Source: Pseudomonas putida
GTDB lineage: Bacteria; Pseudomonadota; Gammaproteobacteria; Pseudomonadales; Pseudomonadaceae
Direction: 5' to 3'
Length of the DNA stretch: 64,000 bases
Assembly (NCBI RefSeq): GCF_030159595.1
Contig: NZ_BSKJ01000001.1
Coordinates: forward strand, 248,001 to 312,000
The position numbers and the translations under genes are program-made. The notes under the pieces were generated by a model that saw nothing but the letters and a program-made list of their open reading frames with translations, was not told the origin of the DNA and searched no databases. Every line of letters begins with the position of its first letter. Position 1 is the first letter of the stretch. Below, in pieces: positions 46,202 to 55,785 of the stretch.

Positions 46202-46500
46202 GCCCTCGGGAGTTTGGCTTGCAGGTGGTACTCGGCAGCTGCTTGTGTATCGACTAAGTTGCTGATGAGAGTACCCATGCTTTCAAGCATCCAGCCGACG
46301 CTAGTCACAGCTTGATCGCTCAAACCGGTTTCGCCATTCGAAGCAGTACACGCAAGCAAATTGCCTATGCCAGATATGCCGTGCGCCAGTGTGCAGGCGT
46401 ATTCCTTCGTTGAGTCGGCAGTTTTCCGAAGCTCATCGACCGACATTTCTTTGATTGCTTCATGCTTGGGAAGAAGGCCGTTCCAATTGATCAAGCTCAT
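46198..46500 (-). CDS. Hypothetical small helical protein in the replication operon
   Basis: 100 aa from an ATG overlapping the previous stop (ATGA); a longer frame starting at 46557 is less likely. Mostly helical with a central HGISGIGNLLACTASNG segment. No family recognised. Coupled expression suggests a role with the replication genes or in their control. Confidence 0.75.
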   Translation of the reverse strand: MSLINWNGLLPKHEAIKEMSVDELRKTADSTKEYACTLAHGISGIGNLLACTASNGETGLSDQAVTSVGWMLESMGTLISNLVDTQAAAEYHLQAKLPRA

Positions 46501-46772
46501 TGGGCACCCCCGGATTTGATCTCCCCATGTGAGGCGCCTAGGTGACGGTGCTTCCAAAGGAAGTTACCGCTGAAGAAGATGATCTGTTCCAGATGCCGCG
46601 CAATGTCACACATTGGCCCTTCCTCATGGCTTGAGCACATCGGATAGAGCAGCGCGTAGAGCTTGTGGAACTCGTCTCGAGCGAAGTTCATCGAGCACAT
46701 GTCGCGGGCATCGATCAATGCCTCTGGCAGAACTTCGCCTTCAAGGGGCGAGATACTTGGGAAGCAGTTCAT
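46497..46772 (-). CDS. Hypothetical small protein in the replication operon
   Basis: 91 aa with several Cys, His and Met residues (DARDMCSMNFARDEFHKLYA, YPMCSSHEEGPMC). No domain recognised; a metal-binding site is possible. It overlaps both neighbours by 4 nt. Confidence 0.75.
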   Translation of the reverse strand: MNCFPSISPLEGEVLPEALIDARDMCSMNFARDEFHKLYALLYPMCSSHEEGPMCDIARHLEQIIFFSGNFLWKHRHLGASHGEIKSGGAQ

Positions 46773-46927
46773 TGCACACCCCCTTGGGCTTCGAGGGCGC
46801 GAGCTTGGTCCATGTGGTGGTTGTAGCGCTTCAAGCGGACGGACAAGGATGAGTTTGCGCGGAGAGCGCAGAGGGCCATCTTGCGGTGGGCAAGGGCGCG
46901 GATTTTGGACGGAATGAGGGTGGTCAT
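46769..46927 (-). CDS. First small gene of the replication operon
   Basis: 52 aa, basic (IRALAHRKMALCALRANSSL, then RLKRYNHHM). AGGAG precedes the ATG at 46925-46927; a longer frame through the structured leader is rejected. It overlaps the next gene by 4 nt. Function unknown; it may act as a leader gene that couples translation to the leader RNA structure. Confidence 0.7.
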   Translation of the reverse strand: MTTLIPSKIRALAHRKMALCALRANSSLSVRLKRYNHHMDQARALEAQGGVQ

Positions 46928-46984
46928 CGGTTCAGCTCCTAACGTTGAGGAACTGCCACGGATCGTCGCCAAACGATTTAGGGT

Positions 46985-47059
46985 GGCAGCTGTGCGCAGG
47001 TTGGCGAACCGGGACGTTAGGCACCCGGCAGACCCGAAGGTCTCCCGCGCACAGCCGCC
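46985..47059 (-). ncRNA. Structured leader or antisense-type RNA (candidate, C4/P4-CI-like)
   Basis: On the minus strand GGCGGCTGTGCGC (47047-47059) pairs with GCGCACAGCTGCC (46985-46997), one mismatch. Inside lies an AGACC-TTCG-GGTCT hairpin (47030-47043) with a stable UUCG tetraloop that exists only in the minus-strand RNA. The location upstream of the replication operon resembles the CI RNA of P4 or the C4 RNA of P1-like phages. The family match is from memory. Confidence 0.6.
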
Positions 47060-47080
47060 ATAAACAGGATGTGCGGGCAC

Positions 47081-47114
47081 AAAAAAAGCGCCTGCAATCA
47101 TCAAGGGGGCGCTT
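47081..47114 (-). terminator. Terminator between AlpA-like gene and leader
   Basis: On the minus strand AAGCGCC...GGCGCTT forms a stem (47108-47114 with 47086-47092) followed by a T-run (47081-47087). It lies after the AlpA-like gene and the second iteron-like cluster, ahead of the leader RNA. Confidence 0.8.
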
Positions 47115-47207
47115 GTGCGCCTAACAGTAATCGGGTCGCCAAACCCGGTCGCTGAATTTGCAGCGACTCGTGGACGATACAGCGAGTGCTGAATGGGTGC
47201 AAGTCCT

Positions 47208-47277
47208 ACTCGTGCCCATTTTTTCCACTCGTGCCCATCCCTGTGCATGGGCACGAGTGAGAAATATGGGCACGAGT
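47208..47277. repeat. Iteron-like cluster 2 (ACTCGTGCCCA)
   Basis: ACTCGTGCCCA at 47208-47218 and 47227-47237, inverted TGGGCACGAGT at 47248-47258 and 47267-47277. Spacing is 19, 21 and 19 bp. All four copies are exact. The layout is the same as in cluster 1, 2.6 kb away. Confidence 0.93.
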
Positions 47278-47313
47278 AAGGAGAAAGGGCATCAGTGGAG
47301 GCAGGGCGGGTCA

Positions 47314-47538
47314 TCACGCCACCTCGCCACGGCTGGCTGCGATCTGCTCATCACACCAGGTGTGAATCTCGGCCTCGATCCACACGACGCACTTCGGGCC
47401 GAGCGTGACTTGCTTGGGGAAAGCGCCAGCCGCGATACGGCGGTAAATCTCGGTGCAGGACAGGCCGGTGATCGACTCTACGTCCTGGCGCTTGATGAAG
47501 CGGCGAGCGGGTGGGGTGATGTTGGTAGGGATAGCCAT
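47314..47538 (-). CDS. AlpA-family transcriptional regulator
   Basis: 74 aa. The pattern FIKRQDVESITGLSCTEIYR ... GAFPKQVTLGPKCVVWIEAE is the classic AlpA/Phage_AlpA winged HTH. AAGGAGG precedes the ATG. AlpA proteins control integrase and replication genes in P4-like elements. It sits between the integrase block and iteron-like cluster 2. Confidence 0.93.
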   Translation of the reverse strand: MAIPTNITPPARRFIKRQDVESITGLSCTEIYRRIAAGAFPKQVTLGPKCVVWIEAEIHTWCDEQIAASRGEVA

Positions 47539-47669
47539 CGTCTGCGCCTCCTTGGGCGTGGTTGGATGGCTATGGATTTAATAGGTAACCAAACTAGTTT
47601 TCGATCCAAATTCCTACCATGAAAATGTTCCGGAATTTACTGGGAGTGAATTTATTCCGGATCTTTTGG

Positions 47670-48635
47670 TTAGCCAAAATCTTCCGCAGCAAAAGGCTTC
47701 AAGCCATCTATCAAGGTGCTTAGGTCTGAGGCTAGTGGCTTCACGGTTTTTCGCAGACGGTCTTCGCCGAACGTATCAGCGGAGATTGCATTTGCCATCA
47801 CCCGGTCCGGGATGTGGTTGTCAGTCTCCAAAGACCACAAGTAAAGGTCTAGGTAAGGCAACAAACCGTAATCACCCCACCAGTCAAATGCTGGTTTTTT
47901 TGGGGTGCCTGCATCTTTCGGGGAATTGGTTCTTTCTGTTTTCAGCCACTCTTTGAATGATTTGAGAATGGCAGCGTCCGGTGCGTTAAGGTCAACGGTG
48001 ATTGCTGGGCTATGCCACTTCTCGTTAATTTTCCTATCGATTTTTATCTCGACATGTGGCGTGCATGAGAAAAGATCGTATTTGTCTTCCCTGGACAGTA
48101 GCTCCGTCAATGTGAGGCTTTGACTTTCCTCGTCTGATTCTAAGTCGATCTCGTTTTCTGGATATGCAGACAGTTCCTCATTTTCAAGGTAATCCCATAG
48201 GGTTAGGCTTGAACTGTCCGCTTCTCCATCTTCAACCGAAAATTGATCAGATATTTTTTGGCGCAGCATGTCGTAAAGCGTGAGCGGCTTTATGGCTCGT
48301 TGATCAGCAAGGTCGTCATTGGAAATAGAGCGGCGTGCTGCATCCCAATAGAAGTTTCCAGGCAGGTAGCAATTGATGGGGTTGTCGCGAACTTGATTGA
48401 GAGCGTCCACCATGTCGAGAATGTACATAGCTTCCGTAGAGCCTGATTTTCTCAGCTCTCGAAGCTTTGGTATAACCGCTAAATAATCAAGTTTGAGCAT
48501 GGGCAGCATTGGGAGCATGGTTGCTCGTAACTGAATGTGAAACAACCAGTCTTTCGCCGAAAACTCAGATGTCGCCTTGTAGTTGTTCAAGTCGAACCAG
48601 GTCGGTAAATCTTTTACGTTGTCAATCTTAGCCAT
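47670..48635 (-). CDS. DUF6387-like protein of unknown function
   Basis: 321 aa, AT-richer than its neighbours. The opening KIDNVKDLPTWFDLNNYKAT matches what I recall of DUF6387, a family that often sits beside integrases in proteobacterial islands. The middle is acidic (ENEIDLESDEESQSLTLTEL) and the C-terminal part has WWGDYGLLPYLDLYLWSL. It starts 21 nt after the integrase stop, so it is probably co-transcribed with it. The 47539-47669 gap is AT-rich and holds no gene. Confidence 0.72.
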   Translation of the reverse strand: MAKIDNVKDLPTWFDLNNYKATSEFSAKDWLFHIQLRATMLPMLPMLKLDYLAVIPKLRELRKSGSTEAMYILDMVDALNQVRDNPINCYLPGNFYWDAARRSISNDDLADQRAIKPLTLYDMLRQKISDQFSVEDGEADSSSLTLWDYLENEELSAYPENEIDLESDEESQSLTLTELLSREDKYDLFSCTPHVEIKIDRKINEKWHSPAITVDLNAPDAAILKSFKEWLKTERTNSPKDAGTPKKPAFDWWGDYGLLPYLDLYLWSLETDNHIPDRVMANAISADTFGEDRLRKTVKPLASDLSTLIDGLKPFAAEDFG

Positions 48636-48656
48636 GTCTGATGCCTTGTCTGAAGG

Positions 48657-49865
48657 TTAGGCTGATCGGCCTATGCAGATAACGTTTCCATTCGCGCACA
48701 GTGCGTCGATCGCGTCAGCCCATGCCTGCATCATCACGCGGCGTTGATCTAGGTAGTGTGCATGGTTGTAGGTGTCGCGGATCGAGTCTTGATCGCCATG
48801 GGCCAGTTGCCGCTCGATCCAGTCGCGGTTGTAGCCTCGGGTGTTCAGGCTGGTACTCAGCAGATGGCGGAAACCGTGGCCAGTCTGGCGCCCCTCGTAA
48901 CCCATCGAGGAAAGTGCCTTGTTCACCGTGTTCTCGCTCATTGGCCTGGCGCGGTTGTTGCGCCCAGGGAAGGCGAGGGGGTAGGTGCCGGTCAGTTCAT
49001 GCAGGGCACGCAGCAGGACCACGGCCTGGCGTGGGAGCGGGACGATGTGAGGGCGTCGTGCCTTCATTCGCGCTGCTGGGATAGTCCAGGTCGCTGACTC
49101 CAGGTCGAACTCGTCCCAGGGCGCCAGCCGCAGCTCACCGGGTCGCACTGCTGTCAGCAGTAACAGGCGAATGGCGATCTTGCTGGTGATATCACACTGG
49201 GCCGCGTCCAGTATCTCCAGCAGCTCGGGCAGTTCGCCTTCTGATACGTGCGGATGGTGGCGAGTGCGCGGGGCGTGCGCGGCTACCACGTCCAGATCGG
49301 TGGCGGGGTTGCCGGGTACCACGCCCTTGGCCAAGCCGAAACGGAATATCTGGCTCAGCCACTGGCGAACCTTGCGGGCGACGTTGAATGCCTCGCGCCG
49401 CTCGATCTTGCGCACCAGGTCAACCAGCTCAGGGCGTTGCACCTCGGCAGCGGGCCGTTTGCCAATCACCGGGAATATGTCCGACTCCAGATACTGCTTC
49501 GCCTTCGATGCGGTGGCTGGCGCCCATCGTGGCTGGTTGTAGTCGTACCATTCCCGCGCTAGCACTTCGAGCGTCAGGACCTGGGCAGCAGCAGCGGCCT
49601 TTTCCTGCTGTTTATGTGCGCTTGGGTCTATGTCCTGTGCCAGCAACTTTCGCGCGGCATCTCGGCGCTCGCGTGCCTGGGCAAGTGTGACGGCGGGGTA
49701 GGCGCCCAGGCCCAGCATCTTGGCCTTGCCCTCGAATCGGTAGCGAAGGCGCCAGAGCTTCCCGCCAGCGGTCGTCACCTCGAGGCAAAGGCCCTGGGCG
49801 TCAGCGAGGCGATAGAGCTTGTCGCGGGGTTTGGCGGTGCGGATGGCGGTATCGGTGAGCGCCAC
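48657..49865 (-). CDS. int: P4-type tyrosine integrase
   Basis: 402 aa, GTG start. The N-terminal DUF4102 arm-binding domain (LTDTAIRTAKPRDKLYRLAD, RFEGKAKMLGLGAYPAVTL) is followed by the SAM-like and catalytic domains. Active-site residues are seen in LLTAVRPGELRLA, GHGFRHLLST, RQLAHGDQ and DTYNHAHYL (Tyr). It faces tRNA-Leu with only att sequence between, the normal arrangement for tRNA-targeted islands. Confidence 0.96.
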   Translation of the reverse strand: MALTDTAIRTAKPRDKLYRLADAQGLCLEVTTAGGKLWRLRYRFEGKAKMLGLGAYPAVTLAQARERRDAARKLLAQDIDPSAHKQQEKAAAAAQVLTLEVLAREWYDYNQPRWAPATASKAKQYLESDIFPVIGKRPAAEVQRPELVDLVRKIERREAFNVARKVRQWLSQIFRFGLAKGVVPGNPATDLDVVAAHAPRTRHHPHVSEGELPELLEILDAAQCDITSKIAIRLLLLTAVRPGELRLAPWDEFDLESATWTIPAARMKARRPHIVPLPRQAVVLLRALHELTGTYPLAFPGRNNRARPMSENTVNKALSSMGYEGRQTGHGFRHLLSTSLNTRGYNRDWIERQLAHGDQDSIRDTYNHAHYLDQRRVMMQAWADAIDALCANGNVICIGRSA

Positions 49866-49910
49866 GGCTATTCCCTTGCAGTGCCGAACCGCGCTGGATT
49901 GCGGTCGGTG

Positions 49911-49960
49911 TGTGAGTAGGATTCTGGACCGAACTCGTCCTACTCACAAATCTACTCACA
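49911..49960. promoter_or_regulatory. Integrase arm-type repeats, right end
   Basis: CCTACTCACA at 49939-49948, TCTACTCACA at 49951-49960 (12 bp apart) and an inverted copy TGTGAGTAGG at 49911-49920. The direct pair and the ACTTTG that follows match the left end at 35993-36020. Confidence 0.75.
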
Positions 49961-50002
49961 TACTTTGGGGCTTACAAGGGAATCACTGGGAACGATAGGC
50001 AC

Positions 50003-50027
50003 AAAAAAACCGGCTCAGTGGCCGGTT
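50003..50027 (-). terminator. Replacement terminator for tRNA-Leu, carried by the element
   Basis: On the minus strand AACCGGC-CACTGA-GCCGGTT is followed by a T-run (the A-run 50003-50009). It lies 46 bp after the tRNA end. The original terminator seems to be the one displaced to 35879-35909. Confidence 0.85.
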
Positions 50028-50072
50028 TCTCTGGTGTTCCGGGTCTGGTAGGGACCGCTTGGAACTATATGA

Positions 50073-50157
50073 TGGTGCCCCGAGGGAGACTCGAACTCCC
50101 ACTCCTTTCGAAAACGGATTTTGAATCCGCCGCGTCTACCAATTCCGCCATCAGGGC
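50073..50157 (-). tRNA. tRNA-Leu(CAA)
   Basis: 85 nt including the encoded CCA. The minus strand begins GCCCTGATGGCGGAATTGGTAG and ends with the GGTTCGA-type T arm (GGGAGTTCGAGTCTCCC) and GGGGCACCA. The anticodon loop TTCAAAA gives anticodon CAA, and the long variable arm (TTTTCGAAAGGA) fits a class II tRNA. Confidence 0.97.
50074..50092. other. attR within the tRNA-Leu 3' end
   Basis: GGTGCCCCGAGGGAGACTC, the last part of the tRNA gene, repeated at attL with one base missing. The functional tRNA is kept intact at this end. Confidence 0.85.
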
Positions 50158-50168
50158 GTGTGGCGCGC

Positions 50169-50197
50169 AGTATAGAGAGGTGCCGCTAGTCGGTCAA
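50169..50197 (-). promoter_or_regulatory. Sigma-70 promoter for tRNA-Leu
   Basis: Minus-strand TTGACC (50192-50197) and TATACT (50169-50174) are 17 bp apart, close to consensus, 11 bp before the tRNA 5' end. Confidence 0.85.
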
Positions 50198-50264
50198 TCG
50201 GCTTTCATGGTGAATTTTCACGCATTGGGCTAAACTTCCCGGCCCTGCCGAACCGAACATCATC

Positions 50265-52444
<2,180 letters not shown>

Positions 52445-52486
52445 CTGTCCGCATCCATTATTAGAAAATTACATTAGGAGTGCCCA

Positions 52487-52822
52487 ATGAGCTTCTTGAT
52501 CCCCGCCGCATACGCGGACGCTGCAGCACCTGCCGCTGGCCCAGCCGGTACCGGCTTCGAGTGGATTTTCCTGGTCGGTTTCCTGGTCATCTTCTACCTG
52601 ATGATCTGGCGCCCGCAGGCCAAACGTGCCAAAGAGCAGAAGAACCTGCTGGGCAACTTGCAGAAAGGTGACGAAGTTGTCACCAACGGCGGCATCGCCG
52701 GCAAGATCGTCAAGGTTTCCGATGACTTCGTGGTGCTGGAAGTTTCCGACACTGTCGAGCTGAAGTTCCAGAAGGGCGCCATCGCGGCCACCCTGCCAAA
52801 AGGTACGCTCAAGGCTATCTGA
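52487..52822 (+). CDS. yajC: Sec translocase accessory subunit YajC
   Basis: 111 aa inner-membrane protein that associates with SecDF. One membrane segment (about 24-42, WIFLVGFLVIFYLMIWRPQ) is followed by a cytoplasmic domain with NLQKGDEVVTNGGIAGKIV and DTVELKFQKGAIAATLPKG, the YajC signature. TTAGGAG precedes the ATG. It leads secD by 63 bp. Confidence 0.97.
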   Translation: MSFLIPAAYADAAAPAAGPAGTGFEWIFLVGFLVIFYLMIWRPQAKRAKEQKNLLGNLQKGDEVVTNGGIAGKIVKVSDDFVVLEVSDTVELKFQKGAIAATLPKGTLKAI

Positions 52823-52885
52823 GTTACCGGTTTTATTTTCCAGTCGGGGCGCGCAACGCGCCCCGCGTCTTGAACGGGCGGCGTG

Positions 52886-54748
52886 ATGCTGAACAAATAC
52901 CCTCTGTGGAAATATGCACTGATCGTGCTGGTACTGGTGGTCGGTTTCATTTATTCCGCTCCCAACCTCTACCCGGATGACCCGGCGGTGCAGATCAGCG
53001 GTGCCAGTTCGGCGCTGCAGGTGAACCAGGCGGACCTCGATCGCGTCAGCAAGGCGCTGGTCGATGCCAAGATCACCGTCAAGGGCGCGAGCCTGGGTGA
53101 GAAGGGCAGCGGGCTGATCCGCCTGACCAACCAGGAAGACCAGCTGCCAGCCAAGGATGTAGTGCGCAAGGCGCTGGGCGATGATTACGTCGTGGCCCTG
53201 AACCTGGCCCAGACTACCCCGCAATGGCTGCGCAACCTGGGTGCAAGCCCGATGAAGCTGGGTCTGGACCTGTCCGGTGGTGTGCACTTCCTGCTGGAAG
53301 TGGACATGGACAAGGCCATGACAGCCCGCATGAAAGTCTACGAAGGCGAGGTCAAGACCTTGCTGCGCAAAGAGCGCGTCCGCTACCGCAGCCTGCCTCA
53401 GCAGGATGGCGGCATCATGCTGGGCTTCGCTGATGATGCTACCCGCGAACAGGCACGTGCCCTGATCCGCAAGAATTTCAATGATTTCGACCTGACCACC
53501 ACCGAGCGCAACGAGCTTGCGGTGCTGCGTCTGGCGCTGACTCAGGCAAAAGTTGCCGAGATCCGCGAATACTCGATCAAGCAGAACCTCACCACCGTGC
53601 GCAACCGCGTGAACGAGCTGGGCGTGGCCGAGCCGCTGGTACAGCGCCAGGGCGCCAACCGCATCGTGGTCGAGCTGCCAGGCGTGCAGGACACTGCCGA
53701 AGCCAAGCGTATCCTCGGCAAAACGGCCAACCTGGAGTTCCGCTTCGGTGCCGAGCCGGGCGCGTCCAAAGCCACTACCGAGGTGTTCGAGTTCCGCGAA
53801 GGCGGCCGCTCCGCCCCTGTCGAGCGCGGCCTGATCATCACCGGTGACCAGGTGACCGATGCCCAGGCCAGCTTCGACGAACACGGCCGCCCACAAGTGA
53901 ACATCCGCCTGGATGGTCACGGTGGCGAACTGATGAGCCGCGCGACCCGCAGCAACGTTGGCCGTAGCATGGCGGTGATCTTCATCGAGCAGAAGCCGGT
54001 CACCCGCTACGTCAAGCAGACCGTCGACGGCGTCGAGAAGGACGTTGCCGTACAAAGCTTCGTGGAAGAGAAGAAAATCATCAGCCTGGCGACCATCCAG
54101 TCGCCGCTGGGCAGCCAGTTCCGCATCACCGGCCTGAACGGCCAGGGTGAATCGTCCGAACTGGCCCTGCTGCTGCGTGCCGGTGGTCTGGCCGCGCCGA
54201 TGTACTTCGCTGAAGAACGTACCATTGGCCCAAGCCTGGGTGCTGACAACATCACCAAGGGCATCGATGCGTCGCTGTGGGGCATGCTGTTCGTCTCGCT
54301 GTTCATCATCGCCATCTACCGTGGCTTCGGCGTGATCGCCACCATCGCCCTGGCGGGCAACATGGTGCTGCTGCTGGCGCTGATGTCGCTGCTGGGTGCC
54401 ACCCTGACCCTGCCGGGTATTGCCGGTATCGTGTTGACCATGGGTATGGCGGTGGACGCCAACGTGCTGATCTTCTCGCGGATCCGCGAAGAGCTGAAAG
54501 CCGGCATGTCGGTACAGCGCGCCATCCACGAAGGCTTCAACCGCGCCTACACCGCGATCATCGACGCCAACCTGACCAGCCTGCTGGTCGGCGGCATCCT
54601 GTTCGCCATGGGTACCGGCCCGGTCAAAGGCTTTGCGGTTACCATGTCCCTCGGGATTTTCACCTCGATGTTCACCGCCGTCATGGTGACCCGCGCAATG
54701 GTCAACCTGACCTGCGGCGGGCGTGACATCAAGAAGCTGTGGGTTTGA
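52886..54748 (+). CDS. secD: Protein translocase subunit SecD
   Basis: Proton-driven factor that helps complete protein export with SecF. 620 aa with six helices; the first is near residues 7-27, followed by a large periplasmic P1 domain. Conserved blocks: GLDLSGGVHFLLEVD, NRVNELGVAEPLVQRQG, and GMAVDANVLIFSRIREEL in the helix IV region. The ATG at 52886 is preferred to a GTG one codon earlier. secF follows after 10 nt. Confidence 0.97.
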   Translation: MLNKYPLWKYALIVLVLVVGFIYSAPNLYPDDPAVQISGASSALQVNQADLDRVSKALVDAKITVKGASLGEKGSGLIRLTNQEDQLPAKDVVRKALGDDYVVALNLAQTTPQWLRNLGASPMKLGLDLSGGVHFLLEVDMDKAMTARMKVYEGEVKTLLRKERVRYRSLPQQDGGIMLGFADDATREQARALIRKNFNDFDLTTTERNELAVLRLALTQAKVAEIREYSIKQNLTTVRNRVNELGVAEPLVQRQGANRIVVELPGVQDTAEAKRILGKTANLEFRFGAEPGASKATTEVFEFREGGRSAPVERGLIITGDQVTDAQASFDEHGRPQVNIRLDGHGGELMSRATRSNVGRSMAVIFIEQKPVTRYVKQTVDGVEKDVAVQSFVEEKKIISLATIQSPLGSQFRITGLNGQGESSELALLLRAGGLAAPMYFAEERTIGPSLGADNITKGIDASLWGMLFVSLFIIAIYRGFGVIATIALAGNMVLLLALMSLLGATLTLPGIAGIVLTMGMAVDANVLIFSRIREELKAGMSVQRAIHEGFNRAYTAIIDANLTSLLVGGILFAMGTGPVKGFAVTMSLGIFTSMFTAVMVTRAMVNLTCGGRDIKKLWV

Positions 54749-54758
54749 GGGAGCTGCG

Positions 54759-55667
54759 ATGAAAACCATCAACTTCATGGGCGTGCGCAATGTCGCGTTC
54801 GCCATTACCGTGCTCCTCACCGTGCTGGCGCTGTTCAGCTGGTGGCAGAAAGGCCTGAACTTTGGTCTGGACTTCACTGGCGGTACGCTGATCGAGCTGA
54901 CCTACGAGCGCCCGGCCGACCTCAAGGCGGTGCGTGCCGAGTTGGTCGAATCCGGCTTCCACGAGGCCGTGGTGCAGAGCTTCGGCGCTACCACCGACCT
55001 GCTGGTGCGTATGCCGGGCGATGACCCGCAACTGGGTAACAAGGTAGCCGCTGCCCTGCAGAAGGCTGGCGGTGACAACCCGGCCACGCTCAAGCGTGTC
55101 GAGTTCGTTGGCCCGCAGGTAGGTGAAGAGCTGCGCGACCAGGGCGGTATGGGCATGCTCCTGGCCTTGGGTGGCATCCTTATCTACCTGGCCTTCCGCT
55201 TCCAGTGGAAGTTCGCCGTGGGTGCGATCATCTCGCTGATCCACGACGTGGTGGTCACCCTGGGTATCCTGTCGTTCTTCCAGATCACCTTCGACCTGAC
55301 GGTGCTGGCGGCGGTGCTGGCGATCATCGGTTACTCACTGAACGACACCATCGTCGTGTTCGACCGGGTTCGTGAGAACTTCCGCGTCATGCGCAAGGCC
55401 TCGCTGATCGAGAACATCAACGTTTCGACCACTCAGACTCTGCTGCGTACCATCGCCACGTCGGTTTCGACCTTGCTGGCCATTGCTGCGCTGCTGTTCT
55501 TTGGTGGCGACAACCTGTTCGGCTTCTCGCTGGCGCTGTTCATCGGTGTCATGGCCGGTACCTACTCGTCGATCTATATCGCCAACGTGGTGCTGATCTG
55601 GCTGAATCTGAACAGCGAAGACCTGATCCCGCCGGTCAAGGCCGAGGGTGTGGACGAGCGTCCGTAA
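54759..55667 (+). CDS. secF: Protein translocase subunit SecF
   Basis: Partner of SecD. 302 aa, six helices. Landmarks: GLDFTGGTLIEL after the first helix, GYSLNDTIVVFDRVREN and the end block LRTIATSVSTLLAIAALLFFGG. GAGGGAG precedes the ATG, ruling out the longer frame at 54723. It is the last gene of the queA-secF group and is followed by a terminator. Confidence 0.97.
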   Translation: MKTINFMGVRNVAFAITVLLTVLALFSWWQKGLNFGLDFTGGTLIELTYERPADLKAVRAELVESGFHEAVVQSFGATTDLLVRMPGDDPQLGNKVAAALQKAGGDNPATLKRVEFVGPQVGEELRDQGGMGMLLALGGILIYLAFRFQWKFAVGAIISLIHDVVVTLGILSFFQITFDLTVLAAVLAIIGYSLNDTIVVFDRVRENFRVMRKASLIENINVSTTQTLLRTIATSVSTLLAIAALLFFGGDNLFGFSLALFIGVMAGTYSSIYIANVVLIWLNLNSEDLIPPVKAEGVDERP

Positions 55668-55696
55668 GGTCCAGCTCCACGCCGTTTGGCGGCCCG

Positions 55697-55730
55697 AAAG
55701 GCGCGAGTATTGAACTCGCGCCTTTTTTTT
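55697..55730 (+). terminator. Rho-independent terminator after secF
   Basis: AAAGGCGCGAGT pairs with ACTCGCGCCTTT around ATTGA, then a run of T. It lies 30 bp after the secF stop. Confidence 0.95.
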
Positions 55731-55785
55731 TGCTCCAAGGCTGGGAGAAGCGGGTGGGACCCGCAAGTATGATCAGGAGGTTCAT

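Larger units (their letters stand above)
35919..50092. mobile_element. Satellite-like integrative element in tRNA-Leu
   Basis: About 14.2 kb bounded by copies of the tRNA-Leu 3' end (35919-35936 and 50074-50092) and by arm-type repeats at both ends. It encodes a P4-type integrase next to the tRNA, a second recombinase, AlpA-like regulators, a helicase/primase-like operon, an HK97 capsid protein and a lambda gpI-like tail protein, plus unknown cargo. There are no terminase, portal, prohead protease, tape-measure or lysis genes. I infer a phage satellite or a decayed relative of one. Confidence 0.85.

Noticed and set aside
46928..47317. Long version of the 52-codon gene reaching through the leader
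   Set aside because: It would code through an RNA-like hairpin region, a terminator and the iteron-like cluster; the short version has a good ribosome site.
35919..50092. Complete prophage
   Set aside because: Terminase, portal, protease, tail tube, tape measure and lysis genes are missing and there is no room for them.
52469..54877. 802-codon minus-strand frame opposite yajC-secD
   Set aside because: Antisense shadow of conserved secD.
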